Shown here in pieces: positions 14,572 through 23,447 of a stretch of DNA of 64,000 nt. Position 1 is the stretch's first letter. The number at the start of each line of letters is the position of its first letter. The notes under the pieces are model-generated. The model ran no database searches and had not been told where the DNA came from. It saw only the letters and a program-made list of their open reading frames with translations. The position numbers and the translations under genes are program-made. This stretch comes from Spirochaetales bacterium (lineage in GTDB: Bacteria > Spirochaetota > Spirochaetia > Sphaerochaetales > Sphaerochaetaceae): the NCBI GenBank assembly GCA_018433865.1, contig JAHDQJ010000004.1, positions 1 to 64,000 on the forward strand. The letters run 5' to 3'.

Positions 14572-15537
14572 ATGGACATCGCCGCTCACACCGCACGGAA
14601 CATCCACGAAGCGACGAACTTCGAGACACTCGCCCTCGCGCTGAAGATAACCGATGCATCGGTGGAGCCGATCTTCGAACGCATCGGCGAAGAAATCTCC
14701 CTTGCCGACCCGCTTACATTGCATCCGAATACCTATGCCTCGTTTTCCGGGTTGGATGTTACCGAGCTCCTCGAGATCCATTCCTTCGTGAAAGCACGGT
14801 TCCTGCGCTTGGAATTCACCGATGTCGTGCTCAGAAGAGGTGATGGGATGTATCCGGCACACGTGGCAACCACACCCGACTCCCCCCGTTTCCTCTATCT
14901 CCGCGGTGATGCAGGACTGCTGTCGAGAAAATGCGTCAGTGTCATCGGGACCAGGACCCCGAGCGATGAGGGGCGTCGGTATGCCAAGGAGACCGTACAG
15001 GCGTTGGCTCGCCATGATGTGGCGATCCTCAGCGGCTTGTCCATGGGCATCGAAGGCATGGCCCATATCACGGCGCTCGCCAGTGGCACCCCGACCATCG
15101 CGGCGATCGGAACCAGCCTGATCGAGGCCTATCCTGTCGAGCACCGCAAGCTGCAACAGGCCATCGCCGAACATGGTCTGCTCGTCTCCCGTTTCTCTCC
15201 TGCCAGACAGACGGAAAAGTGGCACTTCCTGCTGCGCAACCAGCTGATGAGCATACTCTCCAACGGGACGGTGATCATCGAGGACCGCGACGGGGGGTCG
15301 GCGGTGAAGCAGGCCTCCTATGCGTTGGAACAGAAGCGCAAGGTGATGCTCTTCCAGCACGTCCTCGACAATCGCAGCCTTCTGTGGCCGCGGCGTCTCT
15401 CGCTGAAGAACGGAGTCCTTGTGGTCAAGCAACCCGATCATATCCACGCACGGCTGTTTCCCACCGGAAAGAGGGAGGAACCGAAGGATGGTAACGAGAT
15501 GCGACAAGGGCAGCTTTCCCTCTTCGACTTATCTTGA
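14572..15537 (+). CDS. dprA: DNA-processing protein DprA (divergent)
   Basis: A 321-residue DprA/Smf-type protein, which loads RecA on incoming single-stranded DNA during transformation and takes part in recombination. The Rossmann-like core is clear: VSVIGTRTPSDEGRRYA, ILSGLSMGIEGMAH and GTPTIAAIGTSLIEAYPVEH correspond to the DprA motifs VGSRxPT, VSGLARGID and GTGLDxxYPxEN. It is more divergent than usual: the ID of the GID motif is IE, and the E-N at the third motif is E-H. Start and leaderless promoter as described at 14537. No competence operon is next to it. Confidence 0.8.
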   Translation: MDIAAHTARNIHEATNFETLALALKITDASVEPIFERIGEEISLADPLTLHPNTYASFSGLDVTELLEIHSFVKARFLRLEFTDVVLRRGDGMYPAHVATTPDSPRFLYLRGDAGLLSRKCVSVIGTRTPSDEGRRYAKETVQALARHDVAILSGLSMGIEGMAHITALASGTPTIAAIGTSLIEAYPVEHRKLQQAIAEHGLLVSRFSPARQTEKWHFLLRNQLMSILSNGTVIIEDRDGGSAVKQASYALEQKRKVMLFQHVLDNRSLLWPRRLSLKNGVLVVKQPDHIHARLFPTGKREEPKDGNEMRQGQLSLFDLS

Positions 15538-15562
15538 CACTGGCAGGTTCCTTGCATAGTAT
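15534..15562 (+). promoter_or_regulatory. Promoter placing transcription start at the alaS start codon
   Basis: TTGACA, 17 nt, TAGTAT; it ends 8 nt before the ATG at 15571. There is no Shine-Dalgarno and no room for a T-box leader. The -35 overlaps the dprA stop codon. Confidence 0.78.
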
Positions 15563-15570
15563 TCAACCCT

Positions 15571-17355
15571 ATGAAAGCACACGAACTACGCGACAAATTC
15601 ATAGAATTCTTTGTATCCAAGGATCATACGCAGATCTCCGGAGCCTCCCTGATTCCCGAGAACGATCCTACGGTCCTCTTCACGACGGCAGGGATGCACC
15701 CGCTCGTCCCCTACATCCTCGGCCAGGATCATCCGGCAGGTACACGCTTGGTCGACTACCAGAAGTGCATCCGTACCGGAGACATCGATGCAGTCGGCGA
15801 TCCGCACCACCTTACCTTCTTCGAGATGCTCGGAAACTGGTCCCTCGGCGATTATTTCAAGGAAGAGGCGATTCGCTACAGTCATGAGTTCTTGACCAAG
15901 TGGCTGCAGATAAACCCGGACAAGCTTTCGGTCACCGTATTCGCCGGTGATGCGGATGTTCCGCGGGACGTTGAGTCCGCTGAGGTCTGGAAGAGCCTCG
16001 GCATCCCATCGGAGCGCATCTATTTCCTCCCCCGAGAGGACAACTGGTGGGGTCCCGCAGGGGAAGCCGGTCCGTGCGGTCCCGATTCCGAGATGTTCAT
16101 CGACACCGGAAGGCCCGCATGCTCTGACGATTGCCGGCCAGGATGCAAATGCGGCAAGTATTTCGAGATCTGGAACGACGTGTTCATGGGGTATCGCAAG
16201 ACGCCCGAAGGCGATTATGTGGCGATGGACCGCAAGTGCGTCGACACGGGCATGGGAATCGAACGGACCATCGCGGTGCTGCAGGGCAAGACCAGCGTCT
16301 ATGAGACGGAGGTCTTCGTGCCGATCATCGGCGAGATCGAGAAGCTGGGCAAGGTACGCTACGGAAACGATGCACAGACCGACACTTCGGTCCGCATCAT
16401 CGCCGACCATGTCCGTACCAGTGTGTTCATCCTCGGAGACCAGCGTGGAGTCAAACCCTCCAATGTCGGACAGGGATACATCCTCCGCAGGCTGATCAGG
16501 CGGGCAGTCCGTCACGGACGCAAGCTCGGCATCGAGGGGAAGTTCCTCGGCGCCCTCGCCACCGTGGTGATGGATATGTACGGAGATGCCTATCCCGAAT
16601 TGATCGAGAACCGTGATTTCGTCATGACCGAGCTTGCGTTGGAGGAGGAGAAGTTCTCCACCACGTTGCAGAAGGGCGAGCATGAGTTCGAGAAGATGCT
16701 TCCCAACCTGCTGAAGGGGAACACGCGCGTCATCAACGGGCGGATCGCCTTCAAGCTCTACGATACCTACGGATTCCCCATCGAGCTGACTGAGGAACTT
16801 GCCCATGAGCACGGTTTCTCCGTAGACCTCGAGGGATTCGACGATGCCTTCCAGAAGCACCAGGAGATCAGCCGGGCGGGAGCGGAACAGCAGTTCAAGG
16901 GAGGCTTGGCCGACCATAGCGATCTGACTACCGCGCTCCATACGGCGACGCACCTGTTGCACCAGGCCTTGCGGACCGTCCTCGGTACGCATGTCGGACA
17001 GAAGGGGTCGAACATCACGCCGGAGCGCCTGCGCTTCGACTTCACCCATGAGGAACCGATGACGAAGGAACAGCTTAAGCAGGTCGAGGATATCGTGAAC
17101 GAAGTGATCGATCGAGACCTGCCGGTTTCCTTCGAGACCATGACGGTCGAGGAAGCGAAGGAGAAGGGTGCGATCGCATTCTTCGAGAGCAAGTACGGCG
17201 AACAGGTCAAGGTCTACAGCGTGGGAGACTTCTCCAAGGAGGTCTGCGGCGGTCCGCACGTCGAACACACCGGAAACATGGGACACTTCAGGATACAGAA
17301 GGAACAATCCTCATCCGCCGGCGTGAGGAGAATCAAGGCCGTTCTGGAGAAATAG
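15571..17355 (+). CDS. alaS: Alanyl-tRNA synthetase, short form without C-Ala domain
   Basis: A 594-residue enzyme that charges tRNA-Ala. The class II catalytic domain fills the first half (YQKCIRTGDID-like motif 1, FFEMLGNWSLGDYFKEEA and motif 3 GQGYILRRLIRRAVRHG). The editing domain carries HTATHLLHQAL (HxxxH zinc site) and CGGPHVEHTG. The protein ends at RRIKAVLEK, so the C-Ala oligomerisation/tRNA-binding domain of the usual 870-residue enzyme is missing; the same length is known in Borrelia and similar in Treponema. It appears monocistronic, with a promoter that starts transcription at or next to the ATG and a strong terminator behind it. Confidence 0.96.
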   Translation: MKAHELRDKFIEFFVSKDHTQISGASLIPENDPTVLFTTAGMHPLVPYILGQDHPAGTRLVDYQKCIRTGDIDAVGDPHHLTFFEMLGNWSLGDYFKEEAIRYSHEFLTKWLQINPDKLSVTVFAGDADVPRDVESAEVWKSLGIPSERIYFLPREDNWWGPAGEAGPCGPDSEMFIDTGRPACSDDCRPGCKCGKYFEIWNDVFMGYRKTPEGDYVAMDRKCVDTGMGIERTIAVLQGKTSVYETEVFVPIIGEIEKLGKVRYGNDAQTDTSVRIIADHVRTSVFILGDQRGVKPSNVGQGYILRRLIRRAVRHGRKLGIEGKFLGALATVVMDMYGDAYPELIENRDFVMTELALEEEKFSTTLQKGEHEFEKMLPNLLKGNTRVINGRIAFKLYDTYGFPIELTEELAHEHGFSVDLEGFDDAFQKHQEISRAGAEQQFKGGLADHSDLTTALHTATHLLHQALRTVLGTHVGQKGSNITPERLRFDFTHEEPMTKEQLKQVEDIVNEVIDRDLPVSFETMTVEEAKEKGAIAFFESKYGEQVKVYSVGDFSKEVCGGPHVEHTGNMGHFRIQKEQSSSAGVRRIKAVLEK

Positions 17356-17375
17356 TGCGATGCGGCGCTACACCT

Positions 17376-17410
17376 TCCCCTTGCAGTGATGCTGCGAGGG
17401 GATATTTTTT
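17376..17410 (+). terminator. Intrinsic terminator of alaS
   Basis: An 11-bp stem from TCCCCTTGCAG paired with the downstream CTGCGAGGGGA (one G-U pair), a 5-nt loop, then TATTTTTT. Confidence 0.88.
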
Positions 17411-17562
17411 CACGTCCTAGGGATCACATGATTCTCTCTTGTTGACACATCCTTATGACATCATGGCATCATTTGCCTTGACAACCCCCAACGGCAGTAT
17501 GACAATACAGATACGTATTGGCATCCAATACCAAGAATAGACACAGCGACAAGGGGGATACC

Positions 17563-18021
17563 ATGAAAAAGATCCTGTTGGTGGCAGTGCTGTTGCTCCT
17601 GATTTCCTCAGCGGCTCTGTTCGCAGCCGAGCCTCGCGAGGGAATCAAGGCCGGGCTGGTCACGGGTCTGCCGTTCCACATCGGAGCGATTGGGGAGTAT
17701 GATTTCGGAGTGGCGTCCGCGTCGGTTGCGCTCGGGTATGGTTCCGGCTCATTCCTTTTGCGGATGGGGGGCGACTATCACTTCGACAAGCCGTTCGTGA
17801 ACTCGGATTGGGGCATCGACCTCTATCTCAGTGTCGGCGGACACCTCGATATCTTTATCTTCAGCGGGGGTGCCGCGGTCGCACTCGGTATCCCGGTGAC
17901 CTGGTCGTGGTACATGGATGACCTTCCGCTGAAGTTCTTCGTCAAGGCTGGACCAGAGATCTTCTTCAATTTCGGAGGACTCGATTTCCTGGGTTCCGCT
18001 GGCGCGATGTACCAGTTCTGA
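17563..18021 (+). CDS. Small secreted, barrel-like protein
   Basis: A 152-residue protein with a clear signal peptide: KK, a leucine/valine-rich core and a cleavage site after ALFAA around residue 22. The mature part alternates hydrophobic and polar residues with many glycines and ends in aromatic MYQF, as in outer-membrane beta-barrels. It shares length and layout with the protein at 21525-21989, so they are probably distant paralogues. Start: ATG with AAGGGGGA upstream. A TTGACA with a GACAAT box 17 nt away lies about 70 nt upstream. Function unknown. Confidence 0.78.
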   Translation: MKKILLVAVLLLLISSAALFAAEPREGIKAGLVTGLPFHIGAIGEYDFGVASASVALGYGSGSFLLRMGGDYHFDKPFVNSDWGIDLYLSVGGHLDIFIFSGGAAVALGIPVTWSWYMDDLPLKFFVKAGPEIFFNFGGLDFLGSAGAMYQF

Positions 18022-18029
18022 CGCCGCGC

Positions 18030-18581
18030 TCAGTTCTCCTCGAGGGTGACCGTGATGCCGTCGATTGCACTGCGCATGCGTGCGATCGGTTGCCAATCCC
18101 ACCCGATCACGGTTGAGATGCCAAGCAGTTCACGCATATGACAATTGGCGATTGCACGGCGCATGTGTTCCCCCTGCCTCTCGGTAGGGGTCTCATGTGC
18201 CGTGGTCTCATGCAACAGGGTGCACACCGTGCCGATCGGAACCCACCTCTCGGCAATCCCGAGTGAGACTTCCTCGGCAGTGCGGTCGGTATTTCCCCGG
18301 CCGCCCGACCAAAAGGCTTCAAGATAGATGTTCTCGAACCTGAGCATTCCGTTGTAATACTCGCGGACGATGCCCATCGGTTCTCCCGCGCTCACGATGA
18401 GGCCCAACTCTTCCCTGCATTCACGTTCCGCGCACGCTTGGAGGCTCTCAGACGGTTCCACGCCTCCTCCGGGGAGGATGTATTGGTCACGCTCTGTCAT
18501 GCACGAGAACACGATGCTGCCATGGTGACGCACGACTGCCCTGCAGGTCCGCCTGAACCACGGGGCGAATGCGTCCGCCAC
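18030..18581 (-). CDS. Nudix hydrolase
   Basis: A 183-residue protein with a complete Nudix box GGGVEPSESLQACAERECREELG, here quoted as GGGVEPSE plus ERECREELG (about residues 37-59), which binds Mg2+ and cleaves a nucleoside diphosphate linked to another moiety. The N-terminus has basic residues and RAVVRHHGSIVFS before the box. The substrate is unknown; flanking genes do not help. It starts with GTG at 18581 without a Shine-Dalgarno and without an alternative ATG before residue 28, so the exact start is uncertain. The C-terminal 60 residues are not typical of the core fold. Confidence 0.85.
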   Translation of the reverse strand: MADAFAPWFRRTCRAVVRHHGSIVFSCMTERDQYILPGGGVEPSESLQACAERECREELGLIVSAGEPMGIVREYYNGMLRFENIYLEAFWSGGRGNTDRTAEEVSLGIAERWVPIGTVCTLLHETTAHETPTERQGEHMRRAIANCHMRELLGISTVIGWDWQPIARMRSAIDGITVTLEEN

Positions 18582-18629
18582 GGGCGGCGCTATCTCATCA
18601 TGGATGGTGTATCGCTTGATGATGGGGCC

Positions 18630-19667
18630 TCACTGCGGGTTTGCGGCAGCCAATTGCCCGCACGCTCCGTTCACAGAGCGTCCTCGGGAAAAACGACGGG
18701 TGTACGGGACGCCTAGCAGATCCAGTTCCCTGGTGAAGGCGGCGATCTCCTTCGCATCGGGAGTCTGCCAATCGAGTTCAGAGGCGGGATTCCACGGGAT
18801 GAGGTTCACCATGACATCCATGCCGCGGATGAATTGGGCGAGCCTCCTCGCCGAGTCGGAGTCGGTATTCTGACCGCTGAGCATCACATACTCGAGGGTG
18901 AAACGCTTGCCCGCCACGTGCTGGTACCGCAACAGTGCCGTTTTCAGATCATCGAGCGGATAGGCTTTGTTCACCGGCATGAGGTGTGTCCTGAGTCCAT
19001 TGTCGGCTGTCACCAACGAAACGGCGAGCTTCACCGGGAGGTTGATCTCCGCAAGCTTGAGGATCCCGGGGACGAGGCCGCAGGTACTGATCGTGATCCT
19101 GGGAAAGCCGATGTTGAAGCCTTGCGGGTCGTGCAGGTACTTGATGGCCTGTACGACCTCCGCGAAATTGGCCATCGGTTCTCCCATGCCCATGAACACG
19201 ATGTGACTGGTATCGGGAGCGATCCTCCTGAGATGGACGAACTGCTCGATGATCTCGAACGCCTGCAAGTCCCTCACCAGGCCCATCGTACCGGTACGGC
19301 AGAAGGAGCATCCCATCGCACATCCGACCTGGCTGGAGAGACAGGCGGTCTTCCGTTCCTCCTTGTCGGTGAGCAGCACGCACTCGACTACTTTCGCATC
19401 ATGCAACCGGATCGCAAGCTTCGTGGCACCGGACGAGTCGGTCCTGGAGTCGATCACGGTACTGGAGGTGAGCGATGGCATCAGATGATCCAAATCGGCC
19501 CGCAGCATCTTCGGCAGGTCGGTCATCTGCTCGAAATCGGTCACGCATCGGATGAGCCATTGGTGGACCTGCTTGGCCTGATAGGATTTCTCCAGGCCGA
19601 GTGCTCCCAAGATTTCATTCGGTTTCATGCCGTACAGGCTCTTGGGCATCTTCTTTTGCTCATCCAT
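18630..19667 (-). CDS. rlmN: 23S rRNA/tRNA adenine-C2 methyltransferase RlmN
   Basis: A 345-residue radical SAM enzyme that methylates C2 of A2503 in 23S rRNA and A37 in some tRNAs by a methyl-cysteine mechanism. The [4Fe-4S] motif is CAMGCSFC (about residues 114-121) and the second catalytic cysteine is in NGACGQL near the C-terminus; both are intact. GEPMANF and the RFTLEYV segment also match. The N-terminal accessory domain includes LGLEKSYQAKQVHQWL. Start: ATG with AAAGAGGT upstream. It follows the OPT transporter gene by about 30 nt on the same strand and may share its transcript. Confidence 0.95.
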   Translation of the reverse strand: MDEQKKMPKSLYGMKPNEILGALGLEKSYQAKQVHQWLIRCVTDFEQMTDLPKMLRADLDHLMPSLTSSTVIDSRTDSSGATKLAIRLHDAKVVECVLLTDKEERKTACLSSQVGCAMGCSFCRTGTMGLVRDLQAFEIIEQFVHLRRIAPDTSHIVFMGMGEPMANFAEVVQAIKYLHDPQGFNIGFPRITISTCGLVPGILKLAEINLPVKLAVSLVTADNGLRTHLMPVNKAYPLDDLKTALLRYQHVAGKRFTLEYVMLSGQNTDSDSARRLAQFIRGMDVMVNLIPWNPASELDWQTPDAKEIAAFTRELDLLGVPYTRRFSRGRSVNGACGQLAAANPQ

Positions 19668-19697
19668 GGCTCAGGACCTCTCTTTGCTCACCACAGT

Positions 19698-21323
19698 CTA
19701 CGCGAACATCGCGATAATGGCCAGTAGGACACCGGTGATTCCCTCGCCACCGAGCAATCCGCTGGAGATGAGGCTGGTCTGTTCGGCGATCCTTCCTGCT
19801 CCTTTCTTGCCGACGATGCGTCTCGCAGCGAGGAAGACCAGTGCGCCGAACCCCATGATCGTGGAGATGCTGATGGGGAGGTAGACACCAAGACCCAAGG
19901 TGGCTGCGGGGATGGAAAGTACATACAACGCCACGCCGATGACGGCTCCGGCGAAGAACGCAGGAACGTGTCCGAGTCCTCCGACCATCGCGGTGACCGC
20001 CCTGGCCTGCGGGGCAGGGAGCATCTCGCTGCCGAACCCGCCGAACGAGTCCTTCAGGACGAAAAGCGCGACGACCGCGACAACCGATCCGATCACCCCG
20101 CCGATTCCCTCGGCGATGATCTGCGACGAAGCGCGGGTTCCCACAAGGTGTCCCGACTTCAGGTCGTTCGACATGTCTCCGGTGAGACCACATGCCACCG
20201 CGGTGACACCGGCGACGGAGAAGGCTGCGATCGTGGAGGGATTCCAGATCACCTGGATCGCCAGGAGGACCAGGATTCCGAAGATTTCCATCGGGTTGAT
20301 GCCGGTCTGGCCCGTCAGCATCGCGGCCAGCTGCGTCGTCAGATAGATGCCGACGATCGTGATGATCGCCTGGAGGAAGCTGATCTCGGTCCCCGCACTC
20401 AAGAGGATGAGGACCCCTGCGATCACCGCGAGGGTTGCCCAGCGCGCCTTGCCAGCGGGGATGATGGAGACGTACACAGGAGCCGATGGTTGTTTCTTGG
20501 CATGCGCGGACCGCACGATCTTTTGGTAAGCGGCCTTCAACAGGATGCCGATGCCGGTTCCCACCATGAGACCGATACCGAGGTTTTGCCTGAACAGGTC
20601 GGCCGCCTGGATGTCAGCGAACAATCCGGCAGCGATGCCGATCGGGGTAAGCAGCAGGTATCCGAGCACCGCGCCGCCAAGCCAGACGAGCGAGAGGACG
20701 GGACCGATGATCGCCCCGATACCCGCTGCCATCGGAGAGACCCACATCGAGATCGCGGGGACCAGCGCTCCGCCGCCATAGAAGACCAACACCGCGGGAA
20801 TCACGGGTATGCCATCCCTGAAGATGGTGAAGAGGGCACTCGCTCCCATGCACGTGAAGAGCAGCACAGCCCCCTTACCCTTGCTCGTACTGGCGATGAG
20901 GGTGTTGTAGGCGGCTTGTCCCATCGGGTAGGGAAGCTGTTCCTCGACGATATAGCGTTGCCGGGCGATGATGGTGAAGAGGGTACCGAGCAGAGCTCCG
21001 CTGAGCGTGATGATGATGATCTGCAGGGGAGAGACGAGGGCATTCGCATCGAGCATCCAGATTCCCGGTATGGTGAACGCCAGGCCTCCCGAGACCATCG
21101 CCCCCGCACTCATCATCGTATGCGTGACGTTGATTTCCTGCAAAGAGGAACCTTTGAACCTCTTGAGGATCGCCACGCTCACCACCGTCACGAATACGGT
21201 GGGCCAGGGTAACGCCCCCATGCGCAGTGCGACATACATGGAGCTGCTGGTGATGATGACCAGCCCGATGATTCCTATGATGAGACCACGAAGGGTCAGT
21301 TGATTGCCAAGGTTCCTGTCCAT
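19698..21323 (-). CDS. OPT family transporter
   Basis: A 541-residue membrane protein with about 14-16 hydrophobic segments, of the oligopeptide transporter (OPT) family that takes up peptides or metal chelates with protons. Characteristic stretches are QLPYPMGQAA in the first half and GLTGDMSNDLKSGHLVGT in the second, the latter strongly conserved in bacterial OPT proteins. Start: ATG with GGGGAGGA upstream. rlmN follows on the same strand. The substrate (peptide or siderophore-like compound) cannot be assigned. Confidence 0.9.
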   Translation of the reverse strand: MDRNLGNQLTLRGLIIGIIGLVIITSSSMYVALRMGALPWPTVFVTVVSVAILKRFKGSSLQEINVTHTMMSAGAMVSGGLAFTIPGIWMLDANALVSPLQIIIITLSGALLGTLFTIIARQRYIVEEQLPYPMGQAAYNTLIASTSKGKGAVLLFTCMGASALFTIFRDGIPVIPAVLVFYGGGALVPAISMWVSPMAAGIGAIIGPVLSLVWLGGAVLGYLLLTPIGIAAGLFADIQAADLFRQNLGIGLMVGTGIGILLKAAYQKIVRSAHAKKQPSAPVYVSIIPAGKARWATLAVIAGVLILLSAGTEISFLQAIITIVGIYLTTQLAAMLTGQTGINPMEIFGILVLLAIQVIWNPSTIAAFSVAGVTAVACGLTGDMSNDLKSGHLVGTRASSQIIAEGIGGVIGSVVAVVALFVLKDSFGGFGSEMLPAPQARAVTAMVGGLGHVPAFFAGAVIGVALYVLSIPAATLGLGVYLPISISTIMGFGALVFLAARRIVGKKGAGRIAEQTSLISSGLLGGEGITGVLLAIIAMFA

Positions 21324-21524
21324 GTTGAATCCTCCCCGTGACGATGCAAAACTATAGCAGATTGACGAAAATAGGTTAAGTGTACGGAACGGAAAGGGGA
21401 AAACTTGTAACTTTAAAGGCTTTCGGAAATTTTATTTACCATATTGTGTGGATAATCGAAGCCTTTTGCAGTATTATTCATACAGTAATCAAAGAGGGAA
21501 GGATTCCCAAAGGAGATGAAACGT

Positions 21525-21989
21525 ATGAAGAAAGTTTTTCTCGTGCTCGCTCTTGTCCTTATCATTGCATTGCCCGTCTCTGCAGCAGGCTATATGAAGA
21601 CTAATGGTGTCGGTGCCGGTATCACACTTGGCTACCCGACCGGCCTGACCGTAAGATACGGAATGGATGATTTCCGGTTGCTCGGAAATCTTACCTGGGA
21701 TTTTGGAAGCGGATTCTCTCTGGATGTTGGTGCACTCTATGACATTACTGATGTGAAACTGGGTGATTTCCCCATTTACATCAACGGAGGAGCTCTCGCC
21801 GGGGTAGGCTTATATAGCAATGACTTCCTGCTTTCTGTCAATGGTATAGTTGGTGCTTCCTATTACCTCGAAGACTATCCTGTGGAAATTTTCCTTAACC
21901 TTGCTCCTGGCGCAAATATCATCAAACCTGCTGGCGCAAGTATTTTTAGCTTCAAGGGTGGCCTAGGAGGGGTGTGGTACTTCGAGTAG
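21525..21989 (+). CDS. Small secreted, barrel-like protein (second copy)
   Basis: A 154-residue protein with a signal peptide (KKVFLVLALVLIIALPVSAAG) cut near residue 21, and a glycine- and aromatic-rich mature part that ends in VWYFE, as in small outer-membrane barrels. The pattern GITLGYPTGLTVRYG resembles the corresponding part of the protein at 17563-18021. I prefer the ATG at 21525 because AAAGGAG is nine nt upstream; the ATG at 21516 directly abuts it. The gene and its leader are visibly more AT-rich than the surroundings, which may mean later acquisition or high expression. Function unknown. Confidence 0.78.
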   Translation: MKKVFLVLALVLIIALPVSAAGYMKTNGVGAGITLGYPTGLTVRYGMDDFRLLGNLTWDFGSGFSLDVGALYDITDVKLGDFPIYINGGALAGVGLYSNDFLLSVNGIVGASYYLEDYPVEIFLNLAPGANIIKPAGASIFSFKGGLGGVWYFE

Positions 21990-22027
21990 ACAAATCCAAG
22001 GATGTTCCAAACATCTGATGCTTCATG

Positions 22028-22062
22028 ACGGTCATGGCAGATTCCCTGTCGTGACCGTTTTT
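22028..22062 (+). terminator. Terminator between convergent genes
   Basis: ACGGTCATGGCAG pairs with CTGTCGTGACCGT over 13 bp including G-U pairs, with a 5-nt loop and TTTTTC behind it. It lies between the barrel-like gene and the end of hflX. Confidence 0.75.
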
Positions 22063-23337
22063 CTATGCCCCCAAGCCTGAGAACGGCAACAATCGTGCGA
22101 TGAGGTGCTGGGGGACACGGGCACGTACCTTCACTCCCTCATCCAGGTACTCGATATCCAAAATCGTTCCTTGGTTGCGGATCAGGGCGACCAAGTCGCT
22201 TCTGCCGTGCGGGAAGAGGTAGAGGAACTCGGGATGGGCCACGGAGGCCATCTCTGTCATCGATGCGAGCAGGGCCTCGATGCCTGTTCCTTGCTTGACC
22301 GAACCGGCGATCGCCTCCGGATGTTCCGAGCGTATCCTGGCGATGGAGAACTCGTCGTGGAGTGCATCCATCTTGTTGATGAAGATGATCATCGGCTTTC
22401 CTTCGCACCCGAGTTGCGCGAGAACTTCCATCGTCGTCTGGTAGCACTGGAGCATGTCGGGGTGGGAGGCGTCGACCACGTGGATGATGAAGTCGTCGTA
22501 CCGAGCCTCCTCGAGGGTCGACTTGAAGGCGTCCACCAGATGGTGGGGCAAGTCACTGACGAACCCTACCGTATCGGAGAGGAGTATCTCTCCTCCCTGC
22601 GGGAGCGGGATTTTCCTCGTGGTGGGATCGAGGGTGGCGAAGAGCTTGTCCTCGACCAGGACCTCGCTGCGGGCGAGCAGGTTGAGCAAAGACGATTTGC
22701 CCGCGTTGGTGTAGCCTACGATCGCTGCGGTGGGGACGGTGCCGTTCAGACGGCTCTTGCGTTGGATGCTCCGCTGTGCCTCGACTTTCCTCAGTTCCTC
22801 TTTCAGGCTCGAGATCCTGTTGAGCACTATCCTGCGGTCGATCTCCAGCTGTGTCTCTCCTTCGCCGCGGGTGCCCTTCGTGCCTCCCCGTTGCCGGGAG
22901 AGGTGGGTCCACTTCCTCGTCAGGCGAGGCAACGAGTACTCCTGTCTCGCCAGTGCCACCTGGAGCACCGCCTCCTTCGTGGCCGCACGGTCGCTGAAGA
23001 TCTGGAGGATCACCTCCTGACGGTCGATCACCGCGATGTCCAGTTGCTGTTCGAGGTTCCGCTGTACCCGTGGAGGGAGATCGCGGTCGAATACGATGCA
23101 ATCGGCTTGCGACTCTTCCACCAGGGCCTGCAACTCGGCGACCTTTCCCGAGCCGATCAAGGTCGCACTATTGATCTCCCTGAGCGGGATGATCAGGGAG
23201 GAAACGGAGAGTGCCCCCATGGTTTTCACGAGGCTCACGAGCTCCTCGAGCCGTGCCTGTGCACGCCTGATCTCTTCTCCTTGGGTCCTGATGGTGACGA
23301 TGCATGCCTTGGTCTGTTCTTGTTCGGTCCTGATCAA
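22063..23337 (-). CDS. hflX: Ribosome-associated GTPase HflX
   Basis: A 424-residue GTPase that splits stalled or hibernating 70S ribosomes. The N-terminal HflX domain and glycine-rich linker (RQRGGTKGTRGEGETQLEID) precede the G domain: G1 GYTNAGKSS, G3 DTVGFVSDLP, G4 NKMD. Length is normal. The start is unusual: no ATG or GTG is in phase near the N-terminus; TTG at 23337 lacks a Shine-Dalgarno, while AAGGAG sits 8 nt before an in-frame ATC at 23352. One of these non-AUG codons must be used. It is divergent from ychF. Confidence 0.93.
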   Translation of the reverse strand: MIRTEQEQTKACIVTIRTQGEEIRRAQARLEELVSLVKTMGALSVSSLIIPLREINSATLIGSGKVAELQALVEESQADCIVFDRDLPPRVQRNLEQQLDIAVIDRQEVILQIFSDRAATKEAVLQVALARQEYSLPRLTRKWTHLSRQRGGTKGTRGEGETQLEIDRRIVLNRISSLKEELRKVEAQRSIQRKSRLNGTVPTAAIVGYTNAGKSSLLNLLARSEVLVEDKLFATLDPTTRKIPLPQGGEILLSDTVGFVSDLPHHLVDAFKSTLEEARYDDFIIHVVDASHPDMLQCYQTTMEVLAQLGCEGKPMIIFINKMDALHDEFSIARIRSEHPEAIAGSVKQGTGIEALLASMTEMASVAHPEFLYLFPHGRSDLVALIRNQGTILDIEYLDEGVKVRARVPQHLIARLLPFSGLGA

Positions 23338-23385
23338 TGATGTGTCGCTGATGTGACTAGCTCCTTCGGTACTCCTTGCGGATGG

Positions 23386-23414
23386 TTACCTTTCCTCACA
23401 GTATATGCTATACT
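23386..23414 (+). promoter_or_regulatory. Promoter of ychF
   Basis: TTACCT, 17 nt, then TATACT about 34 nt before the ATG, with GAGG as the ribosome-binding site. Confidence 0.6.
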
Positions 23415-23447
23415 CCTCGCGCATTACAAGCGAACAAAGAGGTCCCC

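Noticed and set aside
15534-15570. T-box leader for alaS
   Set aside because: No leader sequence exists between promoter and ATG.
15586-17307. Very long open frame (573 codons) antisense to alaS, and similar ones antisense to nfnB, ychF, hflX, OPT and the 5'-nucleotidase gene
   Set aside because: They mirror the strong codon bias of the real genes, have no family resemblance, no Shine-Dalgarno or promoter, and are low-complexity in Arg, His and Asp.
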